Assembly: GCA_963741985.1 (NCBI GenBank)
Contig: CAVUKD010000002.1
Coordinates: forward strand, 372,001 to 436,000
Direction of reading: 5' to 3'
DNA: 64,000 bases
Source of the DNA: Cryomorpha sp963741985
GTDB lineage: Bacteria > Bacteroidota > Bacteroidia > Flavobacteriales_D > Cryomorphaceae
In this document: in pieces, positions 1-9,182 of the stretch
Layout of the letters: each line of letters starts with the position of its first letter
How positions within the stretch are numbered: position 1 is the first letter of the stretch
The notes under the pieces: model-generated
The model's database searches: none
Seen by the model: only the letters and a program-made list of their open reading frames with translations
Told to the model about the DNA's origin: nothing
Program-made: the position numbers and the translations under genes

Positions 1-249
1 GCCACTGCAGTAAATGAAAATGATTCGGAGGATCTATCAAAAGCCGATTATGCAGAGACTATTGACAATAAATCGCTGGCTCCCGGAACATATGAATTCT
101 CGTGGAATGTGGATGGAAGCCTTCGAAAATTAGTTAGGATTGAAAAGGACATCGAATCACAAAAAATCTATACTTTTTTTGTCCTTGGAAACAGGGGTAC
201 CTATTCTGATAGCCTTCAAGTAATATCGGGAGCAACAACAGGCAATTAA
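1..249 (+). CDS. C-terminal end of a DUF4397-like secreted protein (partial)
   Basis: The first frame is open from base 1 to a TAA at 247-249 and gives 82 residues; the gene starts outside the window. The segment LAPGTYEFSW, followed by a KIYTFFVLGN stretch and a short beta-rich tail, resembles the end of DUF4397 domains, which are beta-sandwich repeats in secreted or lipoprotein products of Bacteroidota. No sorting signal is visible at the C-terminus. It converges with purE, whose stop codon lies 3 bp away. The family call is from pattern only and the function is unknown. Confidence 0.5.
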   Translation, partial: ATAVNENDSEDLSKADYAETIDNKSLAPGTYEFSWNVDGSLRKLVRIEKDIESQKIYTFFVLGNRGTYSDSLQVISGATTGN

Positions 250-252
250 TTA

Positions 253-729
253 TTACAGGCTGGCGGCGTCGCGCTCAACTTTTTCACGCATTTCTTCTTT
301 GAATGCAGCTATTCGTTTGCGCAACTCTTCATCGGCCACGCCTATAATTTGAGCAGCCAGAATACCTGCATTTTTTGCACCATCAAGTGCTACTGTGGCT
401 ACAGGTACTCCTCCGGGCATTTGTAGAATACTCAGTACCGAATCCCAACCATCTATACTGTTTCGGCTTTTCACTGGAACACCAATCACCGGAAGCACCG
501 TAAGTGAAGCCGTCATTCCGGGAAGATGGGCTGCACCACCTGCACCCGCAATAATCACCCGAATTCCACGAGACTCAGCGTTTTTAGCATATTCAACCAT
601 TCTTTCAGGAGTGCGGTGTGCCGACACAATCGAAACTTCATGCGCTACATCAAGTTCAACGAGTACGTCAATAGCCTCCTGCATTATCGGCAGGTCGCTT
701 TTGCTTCCCATTATTATTCCTACCATCAT
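253..729 (-). CDS. purE: N5-carboxyaminoimidazole ribonucleotide mutase PurE
   Basis: PurE (158 aa, normal length) converts N5-CAIR to CAIR in de novo purine synthesis in the cytoplasm, directly after PurK. The phosphate-binding GSKSD motif lies at about residues 8-12, the SAHRTPERM catalytic motif at about 36-44 and the AGGAAHLPGM loop at about 62-72. This is the class I, mutase-type enzyme expected to work with PurK. The start overlaps the purK stop in an ATGA (726-729), so the two are probably translationally coupled. The first two codons are both ATG and either could start. Confidence 0.96.
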   Translation of the reverse strand: MMVGIIMGSKSDLPIMQEAIDVLVELDVAHEVSIVSAHRTPERMVEYAKNAESRGIRVIIAGAGGAAHLPGMTASLTVLPVIGVPVKSRNSIDGWDSVLSILQMPGGVPVATVALDGAKNAGILAAQIIGVADEELRKRIAAFKEEMREKVERDAASL

Positions 730-1877
730 TTCACGGCTTTTACTTTTATTAATGCTTTTACTTCAAGTGCTATTTCACGTGCCAGATCAGCGGTTTTGGC
801 AGTAATCGTTACGTGACCCATTTTCCGAAAGGGCTTGGTTTCGGTTTTACCGTAAAGATGCACATAAACTCCGGGAATTGCCATTGCTTCTTCGAGTCCT
901 TCGTATCGCACCGGACCCGAATGGCCTGCTTCACCGAGCACATTGACCATTGCCGCCGGGCGGATAAGATCTGTTTTGCCTAATGGCATACCCAGAATAG
1001 CACGCAAATGCTGTGCGTATTGGGATGTCACATTCGCTTCGATCGTCTGATGTCCCGAATTATGGGGTCGGGGAGCTACTTCATTTACCAGTATATCGCC
1101 ATCCTTTGTAAGGAAAAGTTCTACCGCCAAAATTCCAACCAAATTGAAGGCTTCAATGGTTTTCTTTGCAATCGTTGCAGCCCGTTCTTCCACTGCTTTG
1201 GAGATTTTTGCCGGAGCAAAAAGGAGTTCGACAAGATTTGCTTTTGGGTTAAAAACGAGCTCCACAGCCGGAAAAATTGTTACCTGACCTTTCTCATTTC
1301 GAGCGACAATTACAGAAAGTTCTTTTTCAAAATCGACAAACTTTTCGAGAACTGAGGGAGCATCAAATCCGTCTTTGATATCTTTCTCTGATTGGATAAT
1401 AAGAACACCCTTTCCATCGTATCCGCCTTTGCGCAGTTTCTGCGCTGCCGGGAGGAAATCAATATTTTCATATAGGTGCGCCTTGTTTTTGAGTAACCGA
1501 TAAGGCGCAGTAGGAATATCGTGCTTACGGTAAAACTCTTTTTGAAGTCCTTTGTCCTGAACCACTTGAAGCATGTCTGGTTGAGGATATACCTTCTTAC
1601 CCATTCGTACCAGCTTGTGCAACCCTTCGATACTGACGTGCTCAATTTCGACCGTAATTACATCGCAATCTTTTCCGAAAGCCACCACCGTATCACAATC
1701 ATTAAAATCACCAACCGTAAACGAAGAAACTATCTGATGGCAAGGTGCTTCCGGATTGGGATCAAGTGCGGCAATCTTAATATCCAGATTTACTGCTTCC
1801 TGCTGGAGCATTCTGCCGAGCTGCCCGCCACCAAGGACCCCCAATCTGAAGTTCTTATCGTAAAGATTTTTTGCCAT
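726..1877 (-). CDS. purK: 5-(carboxyamino)imidazole ribonucleotide synthase PurK
   Basis: PurK (383 aa) is an ATP-grasp ligase that carboxylates AIR to N5-CAIR with ATP and bicarbonate and feeds PurE. The N-terminal preATP-grasp segment carries LGGGQLGRML (about residues 14-23). The central ATP-grasp shows LRKGGYDGKGV, and the metal-binding end shows NEVAPRPHNSGH, typical of the family. It precedes purE with a 4-bp overlap. Only 24 bp separate it from the T9SS gene upstream (1902-3374), so read-through from that gene is possible; no clear -7 box was seen in the short gap. Confidence 0.96.
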   Translation of the reverse strand: MAKNLYDKNFRLGVLGGGQLGRMLQQEAVNLDIKIAALDPNPEAPCHQIVSSFTVGDFNDCDTVVAFGKDCDVITVEIEHVSIEGLHKLVRMGKKVYPQPDMLQVVQDKGLQKEFYRKHDIPTAPYRLLKNKAHLYENIDFLPAAQKLRKGGYDGKGVLIIQSEKDIKDGFDAPSVLEKFVDFEKELSVIVARNEKGQVTIFPAVELVFNPKANLVELLFAPAKISKAVEERAATIAKKTIEAFNLVGILAVELFLTKDGDILVNEVAPRPHNSGHQTIEANVTSQYAQHLRAILGMPLGKTDLIRPAAMVNVLGEAGHSGPVRYEGLEEAMAIPGVYVHLYGKTETKPFRKMGHVTITAKTADLAREIALEVKALIKVKAVK

Positions 1878-1901
1878 CCTGTTTTAAACGCAATTCGTTA
1901 T

Positions 1902-3374
1902 TTATTCAACCACTACCCTACCGGTAGTGATATAGTTTTTGCCGGTAAGGCGTACAAGATAAATTCCCGAAGCCAAATTGGAAAGGTCGAATGAAAAATC
2001 CAGATTTTCAACTATGCTTTTTTGCGAAAGCAACCGACCACTCAAATCCATAATCTGAATTTCCGAAGCACTTTTGCTCAACTCCACACGGATTTTTCCT
2101 GATGTAGGATTAGGATAAATCGTCGCCACATTTGAAAACTGTACCTCGTCCACTCCAGAAGTACCACAAACTTCATTGTCGTATATGACTTGACCAAGCG
2201 TATTATCATCGGCCACATCAAATATTACGTTTTCAACATCCACAAGGGTCGTATTCAAACTATCTCCGAGCCAGCAATTACCTTCGGCATAAATCGTATT
2301 CGGAGTATTGTTGTAAAGCGCATATGTCTGACCGTTGTTCCCATTGTCTGAAAAAATATTTCCCCCTGCGCCTACTTCCTCGTTATTATACTCTCCCAGA
2401 TTTGCCATTCCATTTCCCTGAAGGGTAATTCCCCAGAGATTTCCACGTATCTGGTTGTCCAAAATAGTATGCATATTATCGGTTGAGGCATTGATGTTTA
2501 TTCCACTGCCACCGAGCAATGGATCACCCTGGGAATTATTTTCTTCGATGATATTTCCTTCAATTCGGGATGTAATTCCACTGCCAATTGCTGCAATTCC
2601 GTAACGATTATCGCGCACCTCGTTGCCGGTAATCACAGCATTACATTCCCCACCAAACAAGGTTGAAATCGCAATCCCTCCGGCCATTGTATTATCTGGA
2701 TTACCCAATACCAAATTGTTAATAATACGTATAGTGTCAGCTCCTGAAGGACCCAAATTAATCTGTGGTTTGTTAACGTTTGCCGTATTATTTTCTATAA
2801 AGTCACAATTAATAATAGTGGGTGCAACTTCACCATTTGCAGCACTTCCAATAGCCGCGGTTATATTGTCACTAAAAGTGCAATTACTAATTAGTGGAGT
2901 ACCCATTGAAAGATTCAGGGCAGCTCCAGTCAAATTTTCAGGACCTGTAAACCGCACAATGCAATCTACCATTTGTAAATCGCCGGTTAAAGCACGCAAG
3001 CCTCCGCCGTACTCAAATTCCGGACCTTCCATATTGATTACACTTCCTTCTTCGAAACGAAATCCTTTATAATTGCCCAATGAATCTACTCTCGTAAAAA
3101 GCGCATTTCCAAACACTTCCATTGTACCCTTTACAATAATGAGAACATCGGTGGCAATATGAACCGTAGGATTGACTAGAATAAGCAACGTATCCATCGG
3201 CGCGATAGTCAGTGAATCATTAATCACAAATGTGTCAGGGCCACCCGTTACGGTACCATTACTGCTCAATACCAAATCATTTAAGTTAAAAGTATCTCCG
3301 TTATTCGGGGTGGTATATTGCGCTAAAAGACTAAATGGCAAGCAAGAAAAGAAAAGTAAAATTCGAGATTTCAT
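1902..3374 (-). CDS. Secreted right-handed beta-helix protein with T9SS type A sorting domain
   Basis: The 490-aa product begins with a signal peptide (MKSRILLFFSCLPFSLLAQ, cleavage near residue 19). The middle (about residues 100-370) is rich in short repeats such as N-x-I-x-G-N, typical of parallel beta-helix (NosD/pectin-lyase-like) folds. The last 80 residues hold a T9SS type A sorting domain, with YPNPTSGKIRVEL, a central MDLSGR and a final SGIYLVRL plus basic tail. The protein is therefore expected to cross the outer membrane by T9SS and be attached or released at the surface. The substrate is unknown; beta-helix proteins may bind or cleave polysaccharides, and no catalytic set was recognised. 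Confidence 0.85.
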   Translation of the reverse strand: MKSRILLFFSCLPFSLLAQYTTPNNGDTFNLNDLVLSSNGTVTGGPDTFVINDSLTIAPMDTLLILVNPTVHIATDVLIIVKGTMEVFGNALFTRVDSLGNYKGFRFEEGSVINMEGPEFEYGGGLRALTGDLQMVDCIVRFTGPENLTGAALNLSMGTPLISNCTFSDNITAAIGSAANGEVAPTIINCDFIENNTANVNKPQINLGPSGADTIRIINNLVLGNPDNTMAGGIAISTLFGGECNAVITGNEVRDNRYGIAAIGSGITSRIEGNIIEENNSQGDPLLGGSGININASTDNMHTILDNQIRGNLWGITLQGNGMANLGEYNNEEVGAGGNIFSDNGNNGQTYALYNNTPNTIYAEGNCWLGDSLNTTLVDVENVIFDVADDNTLGQVIYDNEVCGTSGVDEVQFSNVATIYPNPTSGKIRVELSKSASEIQIMDLSGRLLSQKSIVENLDFSFDLSNLASGIYLVRLTGKNYITTGRVVVE

Positions 3375-3396
3375 GGATTAGATTGTTTTGAAAGCG

Positions 3397-3404
3397 CAAA
3401 ACTA
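3397..3404 (-). promoter_or_regulatory. Candidate -7 box TAGTTTTG for the beta-helix gene
   Basis: The minus strand reads TAGTTTTG, matching the Bacteroidota TAnnTTTG -7 consensus, 22 bp before the ATG of the beta-helix gene. It faces away from the hpt box in the same 115-bp divergent spacer. Confidence 0.45.
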
Positions 3405-3460
3405 AAACATTTCAAATAGAAAGCACATCTTTCGGCTATCGTATTCGCGTCTGAATTTAT

Positions 3461-3468
3461 TACCTTCG
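3461..3468 (+). promoter_or_regulatory. Candidate -7 box TACCTTCG for hpt operon
   Basis: TACCTTCG resembles the TAnnTTTG -7 element with a T-to-C change also seen upstream of other genes here (rnhB, carB). It lies 21 bp before the hpt ATG, so the predicted leader is about 17 nt. Confidence 0.45.
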
Positions 3469-3489
3469 CGGATTCATATCAGGCCAACT

Positions 3490-4026
3490 ATGACCGAAGT
3501 ACAGATTCACGACAAAATTTTTGAACCTTATATACCCAGTGAAAAAATTCAATCGCGTATAGGCGAGCTGGGGCAAAAAATTGATTTAGACCTAAAAGGA
3601 AAGAACCCCGTTTTTCTCGGTGTGCTCAACGGTTCCTTTCGGTTCGCATCTGATCTTATGACCCATATCAACGAAGATTGCGAAATCAATTTTCTTAAAG
3701 TTGCCTCATACAGCGGCACCGAAACGAGTGGAAAAGTAAGTGAACTTATCGGTTTAAATATAGACATATCAGGACGCGATATTATTGTGATCGAAGATAT
3801 TGTAGATACCGGCCATACGTTAAAATTTCTTTTGGAAACATTGGCAAAAAAAAATCCCAAAAGTATTCGCATTGCGACCTTGCTCTTTAAACCGGAGGCG
3901 TATTTAAAAGAATATCCATTGGACTATATTGGATTTGAAATACCCAATTTGTTTGTAGTAGGATATGGGCTGGATTACGACGGCTATGGCCGAAATTTAA
4001 ACGACATTTATCAAATAAAATCATAA
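3490..4026 (+). CDS. hpt: Hypoxanthine phosphoribosyltransferase
   Basis: Hpt (178 aa) salvages hypoxanthine (and usually guanine) with PRPP to form IMP/GMP in the cytoplasm. The PRPP-binding motif VIEDIVDTGHT lies at about residues 100-110, preceded by the flexible loop containing SYSGTETSGK (about 73-82), and the GVLNGSF loop is at 44-50. It is the first gene of a closely packed plus-strand run; adk starts 3 bp after its stop. With purEK nearby, the area holds both purine synthesis and salvage. Confidence 0.95.
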   Translation: MTEVQIHDKIFEPYIPSEKIQSRIGELGQKIDLDLKGKNPVFLGVLNGSFRFASDLMTHINEDCEINFLKVASYSGTETSGKVSELIGLNIDISGRDIIVIEDIVDTGHTLKFLLETLAKKNPKSIRIATLLFKPEAYLKEYPLDYIGFEIPNLFVVGYGLDYDGYGRNLNDIYQIKS

Positions 4027-4029
4027 GAT

Positions 4030-4608
4030 ATGATCAATATTGTACTCTTTGGCCCGCCCGGCGCAGGAAAAGGCACCCAGGCTGAGAGACTGGTACAGCG
4101 CTATAATCTTGTTCACCTGTCTACAGGCGATATTTTCCGCAGAAACATAAAAGGAAACACCGAACTGGGAGCTTTGGCCAAAAAATATATGGACGACGGA
4201 AATCTTGTGCCCGATGAGATAACTATCCAAATGCTCCAGTCAGAAGCAGATCGGCACCCGGATGTGAATGGTTTTATTTTCGACGGTTTTCCCCGCACTG
4301 AGAAACAGGCGTTTGCACTTGATGAATTTTTGAAGTCGAAAGGGCTTTCCATTACGAAAATGCTTGCGTTAAAAGTGCCTGATGAGGAGCTGAAGAAACG
4401 TTTGCTTAAGCGTGCCGAAACGAGTGGAAGAAGCGATGATGCCGACCCAAAAATTATTGAGAACCGAATAAAAGTATATAAACGTGATACTGCGCCTGTG
4501 GCCAATTATTACGATGCGCAGAATAAACTGGTAGAAATAGATGGCGTAGGATCATTAGATGCGATCAGCCAACGACTTTATAACGCGATCGAAGCTAATG
4601 GCGAATAG
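4030..4608 (+). CDS. adk: Adenylate kinase
   Basis: Adk (192 aa) interconverts ATP + AMP and 2 ADP. The P-loop GPPGAGKGTQ is at residues 8-17 and the AMP-binding FDGFPRT motif at about 83-89. The LID region is the short type (GRSDDADP near residue 137) without the zinc-binding insertion of long bacterial forms, as is usual in Bacteroidota. The frame ends 11 bp inside obgE, so translation of the two is probably coupled. Confidence 0.96.
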   Translation: MINIVLFGPPGAGKGTQAERLVQRYNLVHLSTGDIFRRNIKGNTELGALAKKYMDDGNLVPDEITIQMLQSEADRHPDVNGFIFDGFPRTEKQAFALDEFLKSKGLSITKMLALKVPDEELKKRLLKRAETSGRSDDADPKIIENRIKVYKRDTAPVANYYDAQNKLVEIDGVGSLDAISQRLYNAIEANGE

Positions 4609-5587
4609 CAACTTTGTCGACTATGTAAAAATCCATTGCCAATCAGGCAGTGGTGGTGCCGGGTCGAAACACCTACACCGCGACAACTGGACATCGAAAG
4701 GTGGGCCTGATGGCGGAGACGGTGGACGGGGAGGCCATATTATTTTGCGCGGCGATCCACAGTTATGGACACTTCTCCATTTCAAATACAAAAAACACGT
4801 AAAAGCCGAAAACGGCGAAGCCGGTGGTAAACAAACCAGCACGGGCAAATCAGGAGCAGACCAATATCTGGATGTGCCCCTTGGAACGATTGCAAAGGAT
4901 ATCGAAACCGGCGAAACGTTGGTTGAAATTACCGAAGAAGGTCAGGAATATATTTTAATGAAAGGAGGTCGAGGCGGTCAGGGGAATGATCATTTTAAAT
5001 CGAGCACGATGCAAACTCCGCGATTTGCCCAGCCCGGTGAGGACGGAGAAGAAGGTTGGAAAATCCTGGAACTAAAAGTACTTGCAGATGTCGGGCTGGT
5101 GGGATTTCCCAATGCTGGAAAATCAACCTTACTTTCAGTGGTATCTGCCGCGAAGCCTGAAATAGCCAATTATCCATTTACCACGCTCGTACCTAACCTC
5201 GGAATTGTGGCCTATCGGGACAATCTGTCTTTTGTGATGGCCGATATTCCCGGAATAATCGAGGGAGCCAGCAAAGGTAAAGGACTGGGAACCCGATTCC
5301 TCCGACACATAGAGCGAAATAGCGTATTGCTTTTTATGGTGCCCGCCGACAGCCAAGATATTGCTAAAGAATATGAAGTTTTACTCGGAGAACTGGGCGC
5401 ATACAACCCTGAATTACTTGACAAAGACCGGCTACTGGCTATCTCAAAAAGCGATCTGCTCGACGCTGAACTGAAAGCAGAAATTAAAACAGAACTCCCA
5501 GATGTTCCTTATGTGTTTATCTCTTCGGTTGCCAACCAAGGGCTTGTTGAACTGAAGGACTTACTTTGGGAGCGATTAAATAAATAA
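4598..5587 (+). CDS. obgE: GTPase Obg/CgtA
   Basis: ObgE (329 aa from this start) is a ribosome-associated GTPase acting in 50S maturation and the stress response. Residues 1-158 form the glycine-rich Obg fold (GSGGAGSK, GGDGGRGGHI, KGGRGGQGN). The G domain has P-loop GFPNAGKST at 169-177, switch II DIPGIIEGA and the G4-like SKSD. It lacks the C-terminal OCT domain seen in some species. The ATG at 4598 (MANSNF) was chosen because it starts exactly at the conserved Obg N-terminus; the frame is open 39 bp further upstream inside adk, which is unlikely to be used. Confidence 0.94.
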   Translation: MANSNFVDYVKIHCQSGSGGAGSKHLHRDNWTSKGGPDGGDGGRGGHIILRGDPQLWTLLHFKYKKHVKAENGEAGGKQTSTGKSGADQYLDVPLGTIAKDIETGETLVEITEEGQEYILMKGGRGGQGNDHFKSSTMQTPRFAQPGEDGEEGWKILELKVLADVGLVGFPNAGKSTLLSVVSAAKPEIANYPFTTLVPNLGIVAYRDNLSFVMADIPGIIEGASKGKGLGTRFLRHIERNSVLLFMVPADSQDIAKEYEVLLGELGAYNPELLDKDRLLAISKSDLLDAELKAEIKTELPDVPYVFISSVANQGLVELKDLLWERLNK

Positions 5588-5589
5588 AC

Positions 5590-6159
5590 ATGATTGAAGC
5601 CATCGAGAAATTTGATACCGAGCTTTTCCTTAAAATAAACGGAATGCACGCGGCTTGGCTCGATCCGATCATGTATTATATGACCAATGCACTTTTCTGG
5701 ATCCCGGTGTATATCATCCTGCTTATTCTCGTCAAGCGAACGTATAACTGGAAAATTCTCCTCTGGTCGCTGGTCGGACTTGCATTAGTACTTGTTCTCG
5801 CCGACCGTATTTCCGTGGTATTTTTCAAAGATGTATTCATGCGCTATCGGCCTACCCACAATTTGAAAATCCAAGATTTGATACATACTGTTTACGGCTA
5901 CAAAGGTGGTCTTTATGGATTTGTATCTTCGCATGCAACGAACTTTTTCGGGATTGGAACCTATATTTCGCTTTTGATTCGTAAAAAGTATCCCCGCGCC
6001 ATTCCGTGGATTTTCATCTGGGTTTCGCTAATTTGCTATACCCGTGCATATCTCGGAGTTCACTATCCAGCCGATTTAGCTTGCGGCGCAATTCTCGGAT
6101 TTTTGATTGGGCTATTCGTTTATTTTCTCTTCAAACAAATCGTTTTGAAGCGCCAATGA
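5590..6159 (+). CDS. PAP2 family membrane phosphatase
   Basis: The 189-aa integral membrane protein has five to six hydrophobic segments and PAP2-superfamily motifs: a basic MRYRPTHN motif (about residues 82-89), SSHATNFFGIG (about 116-126) and the distal RAYLGVHYPADLACG (about 152-166). Such enzymes dephosphorylate lipid phosphates such as undecaprenyl pyrophosphate or phosphatidic acid on the outer face of the inner membrane. The exact lipid cannot be read from sequence. It follows obgE by 2 bp and overlaps crcB by ATGA. Confidence 0.88.
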   Translation: MIEAIEKFDTELFLKINGMHAAWLDPIMYYMTNALFWIPVYIILLILVKRTYNWKILLWSLVGLALVLVLADRISVVFFKDVFMRYRPTHNLKIQDLIHTVYGYKGGLYGFVSSHATNFFGIGTYISLLIRKKYPRAIPWIFIWVSLICYTRAYLGVHYPADLACGAILGFLIGLFVYFLFKQIVLKRQ

Positions 6160-6524
6160 AAACCCTTTTAGCCATATTTATCGGAGGAGGACTCGGTTCC
6201 ATAGCGCGCTATTTAGTCGGAAGACTTACGATCCTGATTTTTTCTTTGCCCCACCTTCCACTCGGTACGCTTGTCGCCAATATTGTAAGCTCTACAATTC
6301 TTGCGCTGGCTGTGTTTTATACTGAAAAAGAATGGCTTACCGGATTCTGGGTACCCTTTTTAGTTATCGGTTTTTGTGGCGGTTTCAGCACCTTTTCCAC
6401 TTTCAGTTTCGAAACGATGAGTCTGATTTCGGAGGGCAAATGGATTTGGGCGGGACTGAATATTTTCGTAAGCGTAATCACTTGCATCGGCCTCATTTAC
6501 ATACTTTCAAAAAATTTAGCATGA
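6156..6524 (+). CDS. crcB: Fluoride efflux transporter CrcB/Fluc
   Basis: The 122-aa protein has four transmembrane segments and Fluc-family signatures: GGGLGSIARYL near residues 9-19 and GFCGGFSTFSTFSFE near 68-82, the phenylalanine/serine/threonine-lined pore region. The family exports fluoride as a dual-topology dimer. The start is the ATG overlapping the PAP2 stop (ATGA at 6156-6159). The same arrangement recurs at its end with the phosphatase gene (ATGA at 6521-6524). No fluoride riboswitch precedes it, consistent with its position inside an operon. Confidence 0.92.
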   Translation: MKTLLAIFIGGGLGSIARYLVGRLTILIFSLPHLPLGTLVANIVSSTILALAVFYTEKEWLTGFWVPFLVIGFCGGFSTFSTFSFETMSLISEGKWIWAGLNIFVSVITCIGLIYILSKNLA

Positions 6525-8146
6525 AGGATTTCTTGTTGGTAATTTGCCTTGCAATTAGCCAATTTGCACATTCTCAAAGCACAAAAGATACTCCAAAGCT
6601 GGTGATAGGCATCGTAGTCGATCAGATGAAAAATGAATTCCTCTTCCGGTATATCGATCATTACGGCAAAGATGGATTTAACAAGCTTATACAAAAAGGC
6701 TTTTATGCCGCAAATCAGCAGTATTCTTATGTTCCGACCAAGACCGCCCCGGGACATGCATCTATATTTACCGGAACCACACCCTCCGTTCATGGCATTA
6801 TCGCCAACCATTGGTACAGCCGCGAAATGGGTCGGGTGACTAATTGTGTGGAAGACACTTCCGTAAATGGCGTTGGCACCGATTCAGACGTTGGGCACCG
6901 AAGTCCGCTGAATCTCAAAACAACCACTATTACCGATGAATTACGTATGTTTTGGAATTTCAGGAGTAAAGTTGTAGGCATCTCTTTTAAAGATAAAGCC
7001 GCTATTCTTCCGGCGGGCCACGTCCCAAATGGTGCGTATTGGTTTGAGGATGGAAATATGGTAACCAGCACTTTTTACGCCAATCAACTGCCCCAATGGG
7101 TTTTGGATTTTAATGAAAAGAAACTACGAGATGCTTACCTAAATCAGGTGTGGAATACTCTTTTGCCGATAGATGAATATACGGCGAGCAATACCGATGA
7201 CAGTCCGAATGAAATTGTTTGGAAAGGCGAAACCAAATCGACTTTCCCGCATGATTTAAAGAAGCTTTCACAAGAAAACAATCCCGATTATATTCTGAGG
7301 CATTCCCCTTTCGGAAATTCATTCATTCTCGATTTTGCCCGTGAGGCCATCAAAAGCGAAAAAATGGGCCAAGACGCAATTACTGATTTCCTTACTATAA
7401 ATTTAGCGAGTCCCGATGATATTGGGCATGAATACGGTACCAGATCGGTGGAAATAGAGGACACCTACATTCGTCTCGATGCCGATCTCGCCCGATTTAT
7501 GAAAATGCTGGATAAAGAAGTGGGTAGAGGAAATTATGTTATATTTTTAACCGGAGACCACGGTGCAGCCGAAACGCCGCAATTCAGTGTTGATCATAAA
7601 CTCCCTGGGGGATATTTCGACCGCGAGGGATTTCAAGATACTATTGCATCCGTTTTAAAAAACTTCAGTCGTTCAGGAAATGGCCTCATAGAAGAAATTG
7701 AGAATCAGCAAATCTATTTGAACCGGATGAAAATAGCTACTGAAGGGTTAAATTTCGATGAAATTGCTGAGGCTTTGACTCGAAAAATCACAGCTTTGCC
7801 AGGGGTTTATTCAGCTTATCAAACCTCAAAAATTACAGGAGGAGCCGCTACTGATTTTCCGATCTTAGCGCTTCGTCAAGGCCTAAACCTACAACTCTCG
7901 GGCGATGTGGTTTATATTCTCAAAAGCGGCTGGCTGCGATACGGTCATACTGGCACAAATCATATAAGCCCTTGGCAATACGATACCAATGTACCTCTGA
8001 TCCTATACGGAAAAGGAATTCAAAAAGGAACATGCTTTCGCGAAACCAATACCCGGGACATCGCTCCTACCCTTTCGATCCTTCTGCATATTCCATTTCC
8101 AAGTGGCTGTACCGGATCTCCAATTTCCGAAGCTTTGAAGAAATAA
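6521..8146 (+). CDS. PafA-like secreted alkaline phosphatase/phosphodiesterase
   Basis: The 541-aa product starts with a signal peptide (cleavage near SQS, residue 18) and belongs to the alkaline phosphatase/NPP superfamily, closest in pattern to Bacteroidota PafA, a periplasmic phosphate-scavenging phosphomonoesterase. Metal ligand Asp34 (VVDQM), nucleophile Thr75 (KTAPGHAS) and Asn96 (IIANHWY) keep the PafA spacing of 21 residues between Thr and Asn. Further metal sites are SPDDIGH, TGDHGA and the late NHISPWQYD. The KxR pair of PafA appears here as K157-D-K159. The ATG at 6521 overlaps the crcB stop and gives a clean signal peptide. Confidence 0.88.
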   Translation: MKDFLLVICLAISQFAHSQSTKDTPKLVIGIVVDQMKNEFLFRYIDHYGKDGFNKLIQKGFYAANQQYSYVPTKTAPGHASIFTGTTPSVHGIIANHWYSREMGRVTNCVEDTSVNGVGTDSDVGHRSPLNLKTTTITDELRMFWNFRSKVVGISFKDKAAILPAGHVPNGAYWFEDGNMVTSTFYANQLPQWVLDFNEKKLRDAYLNQVWNTLLPIDEYTASNTDDSPNEIVWKGETKSTFPHDLKKLSQENNPDYILRHSPFGNSFILDFAREAIKSEKMGQDAITDFLTINLASPDDIGHEYGTRSVEIEDTYIRLDADLARFMKMLDKEVGRGNYVIFLTGDHGAAETPQFSVDHKLPGGYFDREGFQDTIASVLKNFSRSGNGLIEEIENQQIYLNRMKIATEGLNFDEIAEALTRKITALPGVYSAYQTSKITGGAATDFPILALRQGLNLQLSGDVVYILKSGWLRYGHTGTNHISPWQYDTNVPLILYGKGIQKGTCFRETNTRDIAPTLSILLHIPFPSGCTGSPISEALKK

Positions 8147-8252
8147 GATTCCAAAAATAAAATTCAATCTTCTTAACTGCGATGATGTATTCTTCATGCG
8201 GATATTCCATCTTTATTCGCGTTATTTGAATCTCAAAAAAAATTAAAAAAAC

Positions 8253-9182
8253 ATGGATATTCTCAAGGTTGAGAATCTTACCAAAACATACGCCAATCAC
8301 ATTGCGCTCAATGAAGTAAGTATCACCGTTCCGAAAGGGAGTATTTACGGACTTCTCGGCCCGAATGGTGCCGGAAAAACCACATTAATACGCATTGTAA
8401 ATCAGATTACCGGGCCAGATTCAGGAACGGTGACTTTCAATGGTGAACCGCTCCATTCCAAGCATATTGAGAAGATTGGATATTTGCCTGAAGAGCGAGG
8501 TTTATACAAAAAAATGAAGGTTGGCGAACAGGCTCTCTATTTGGCTCAGCTAAAAGGAATGTCAAAAGCAAATGCACTCGCTCGACTGAAAGAATGGTTC
8601 ACCCGTTTTGAGATCATAGATTGGTGGAATAAAAAAGTCGAAGAGCTATCCAAAGGGATGGCGCAAAAAGTGCAGTTTATCACCACAGTAATCCACGAGC
8701 CTGAATTTATCATCCTGGATGAGCCTTTTAGTGGTTTCGATCCGATCAATGCAAATCTCATTAAAGGCGAGATCAGGCGGCTTGCCGAAAATGGTACGAC
8801 TATAATGCTCTCCACGCACAATATGGGTTCGGTTGAAGAAATATGTAGTCATATCGGACTAATTCACAATTCGGTGAAAATGATTGAGGGACGGGTGGCT
8901 GATATTCGTGAACAATACAAAGAAGGGGTTTACGATCTGAAATTTGCCGGCGATATGATCGCCATTACCAATGCCCTCTGGACCAATTTTGAGCTTATTT
9001 CACACAGCGGCACAAAAGAAGACCATACCGCTCGAATAAAACTGCTTAATAATTCTACGGTCAATGATTTATTGCGGGTCGCGATTTCAGCTGTTGAGGT
9101 GCAGGCCGTAAACGAGGTAATACCAAGCATGAATGATATTTTTATAAAAGTGGTTGAAAAAAAATCAGGTAGCGATGAATAA
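8253..9182 (+). CDS. ABC transporter ATP-binding protein (NatA-like)
   Basis: The 309-aa cytoplasmic ATPase has Walker A GPNGAGKTT (residues 36-44), signature LSKGMAQKVQF (about 133-143), Walker B FIILDEPFSGFDP (about 153-165) and the switch His in STHNMGSVEE. The C-terminal ~80 residues match the DUF4162-type tail of ABC-2 exporter ATPases. It powers the permease encoded immediately downstream (8-bp overlap). Related pairs export sodium, drugs or signalling molecules; the substrate is unknown. Confidence 0.93.
   Translation: MDILKVENLTKTYANHIALNEVSITVPKGSIYGLLGPNGAGKTTLIRIVNQITGPDSGTVTFNGEPLHSKHIEKIGYLPEERGLYKKMKVGEQALYLAQLKGMSKANALARLKEWFTRFEIIDWWNKKVEELSKGMAQKVQFITTVIHEPEFIILDEPFSGFDPINANLIKGEIRRLAENGTTIMLSTHNMGSVEEICSHIGLIHNSVKMIEGRVADIREQYKEGVYDLKFAGDMIAITNALWTNFELISHSGTKEDHTARIKLLNNSTVNDLLRVAISAVEVQAVNEVIPSMNDIFIKVVEKKSGSDE

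Noticed and set aside
6156..6524. Fluoride riboswitch for crcB
   Set aside because: crcB overlaps the preceding gene by 4 bp, leaving no room for a leader.
8147..8252. Possible promoter GTTATTTGAATC before the ABC transporter
   Set aside because: The spacing does not match TAnnTTTG, so it was not listed.
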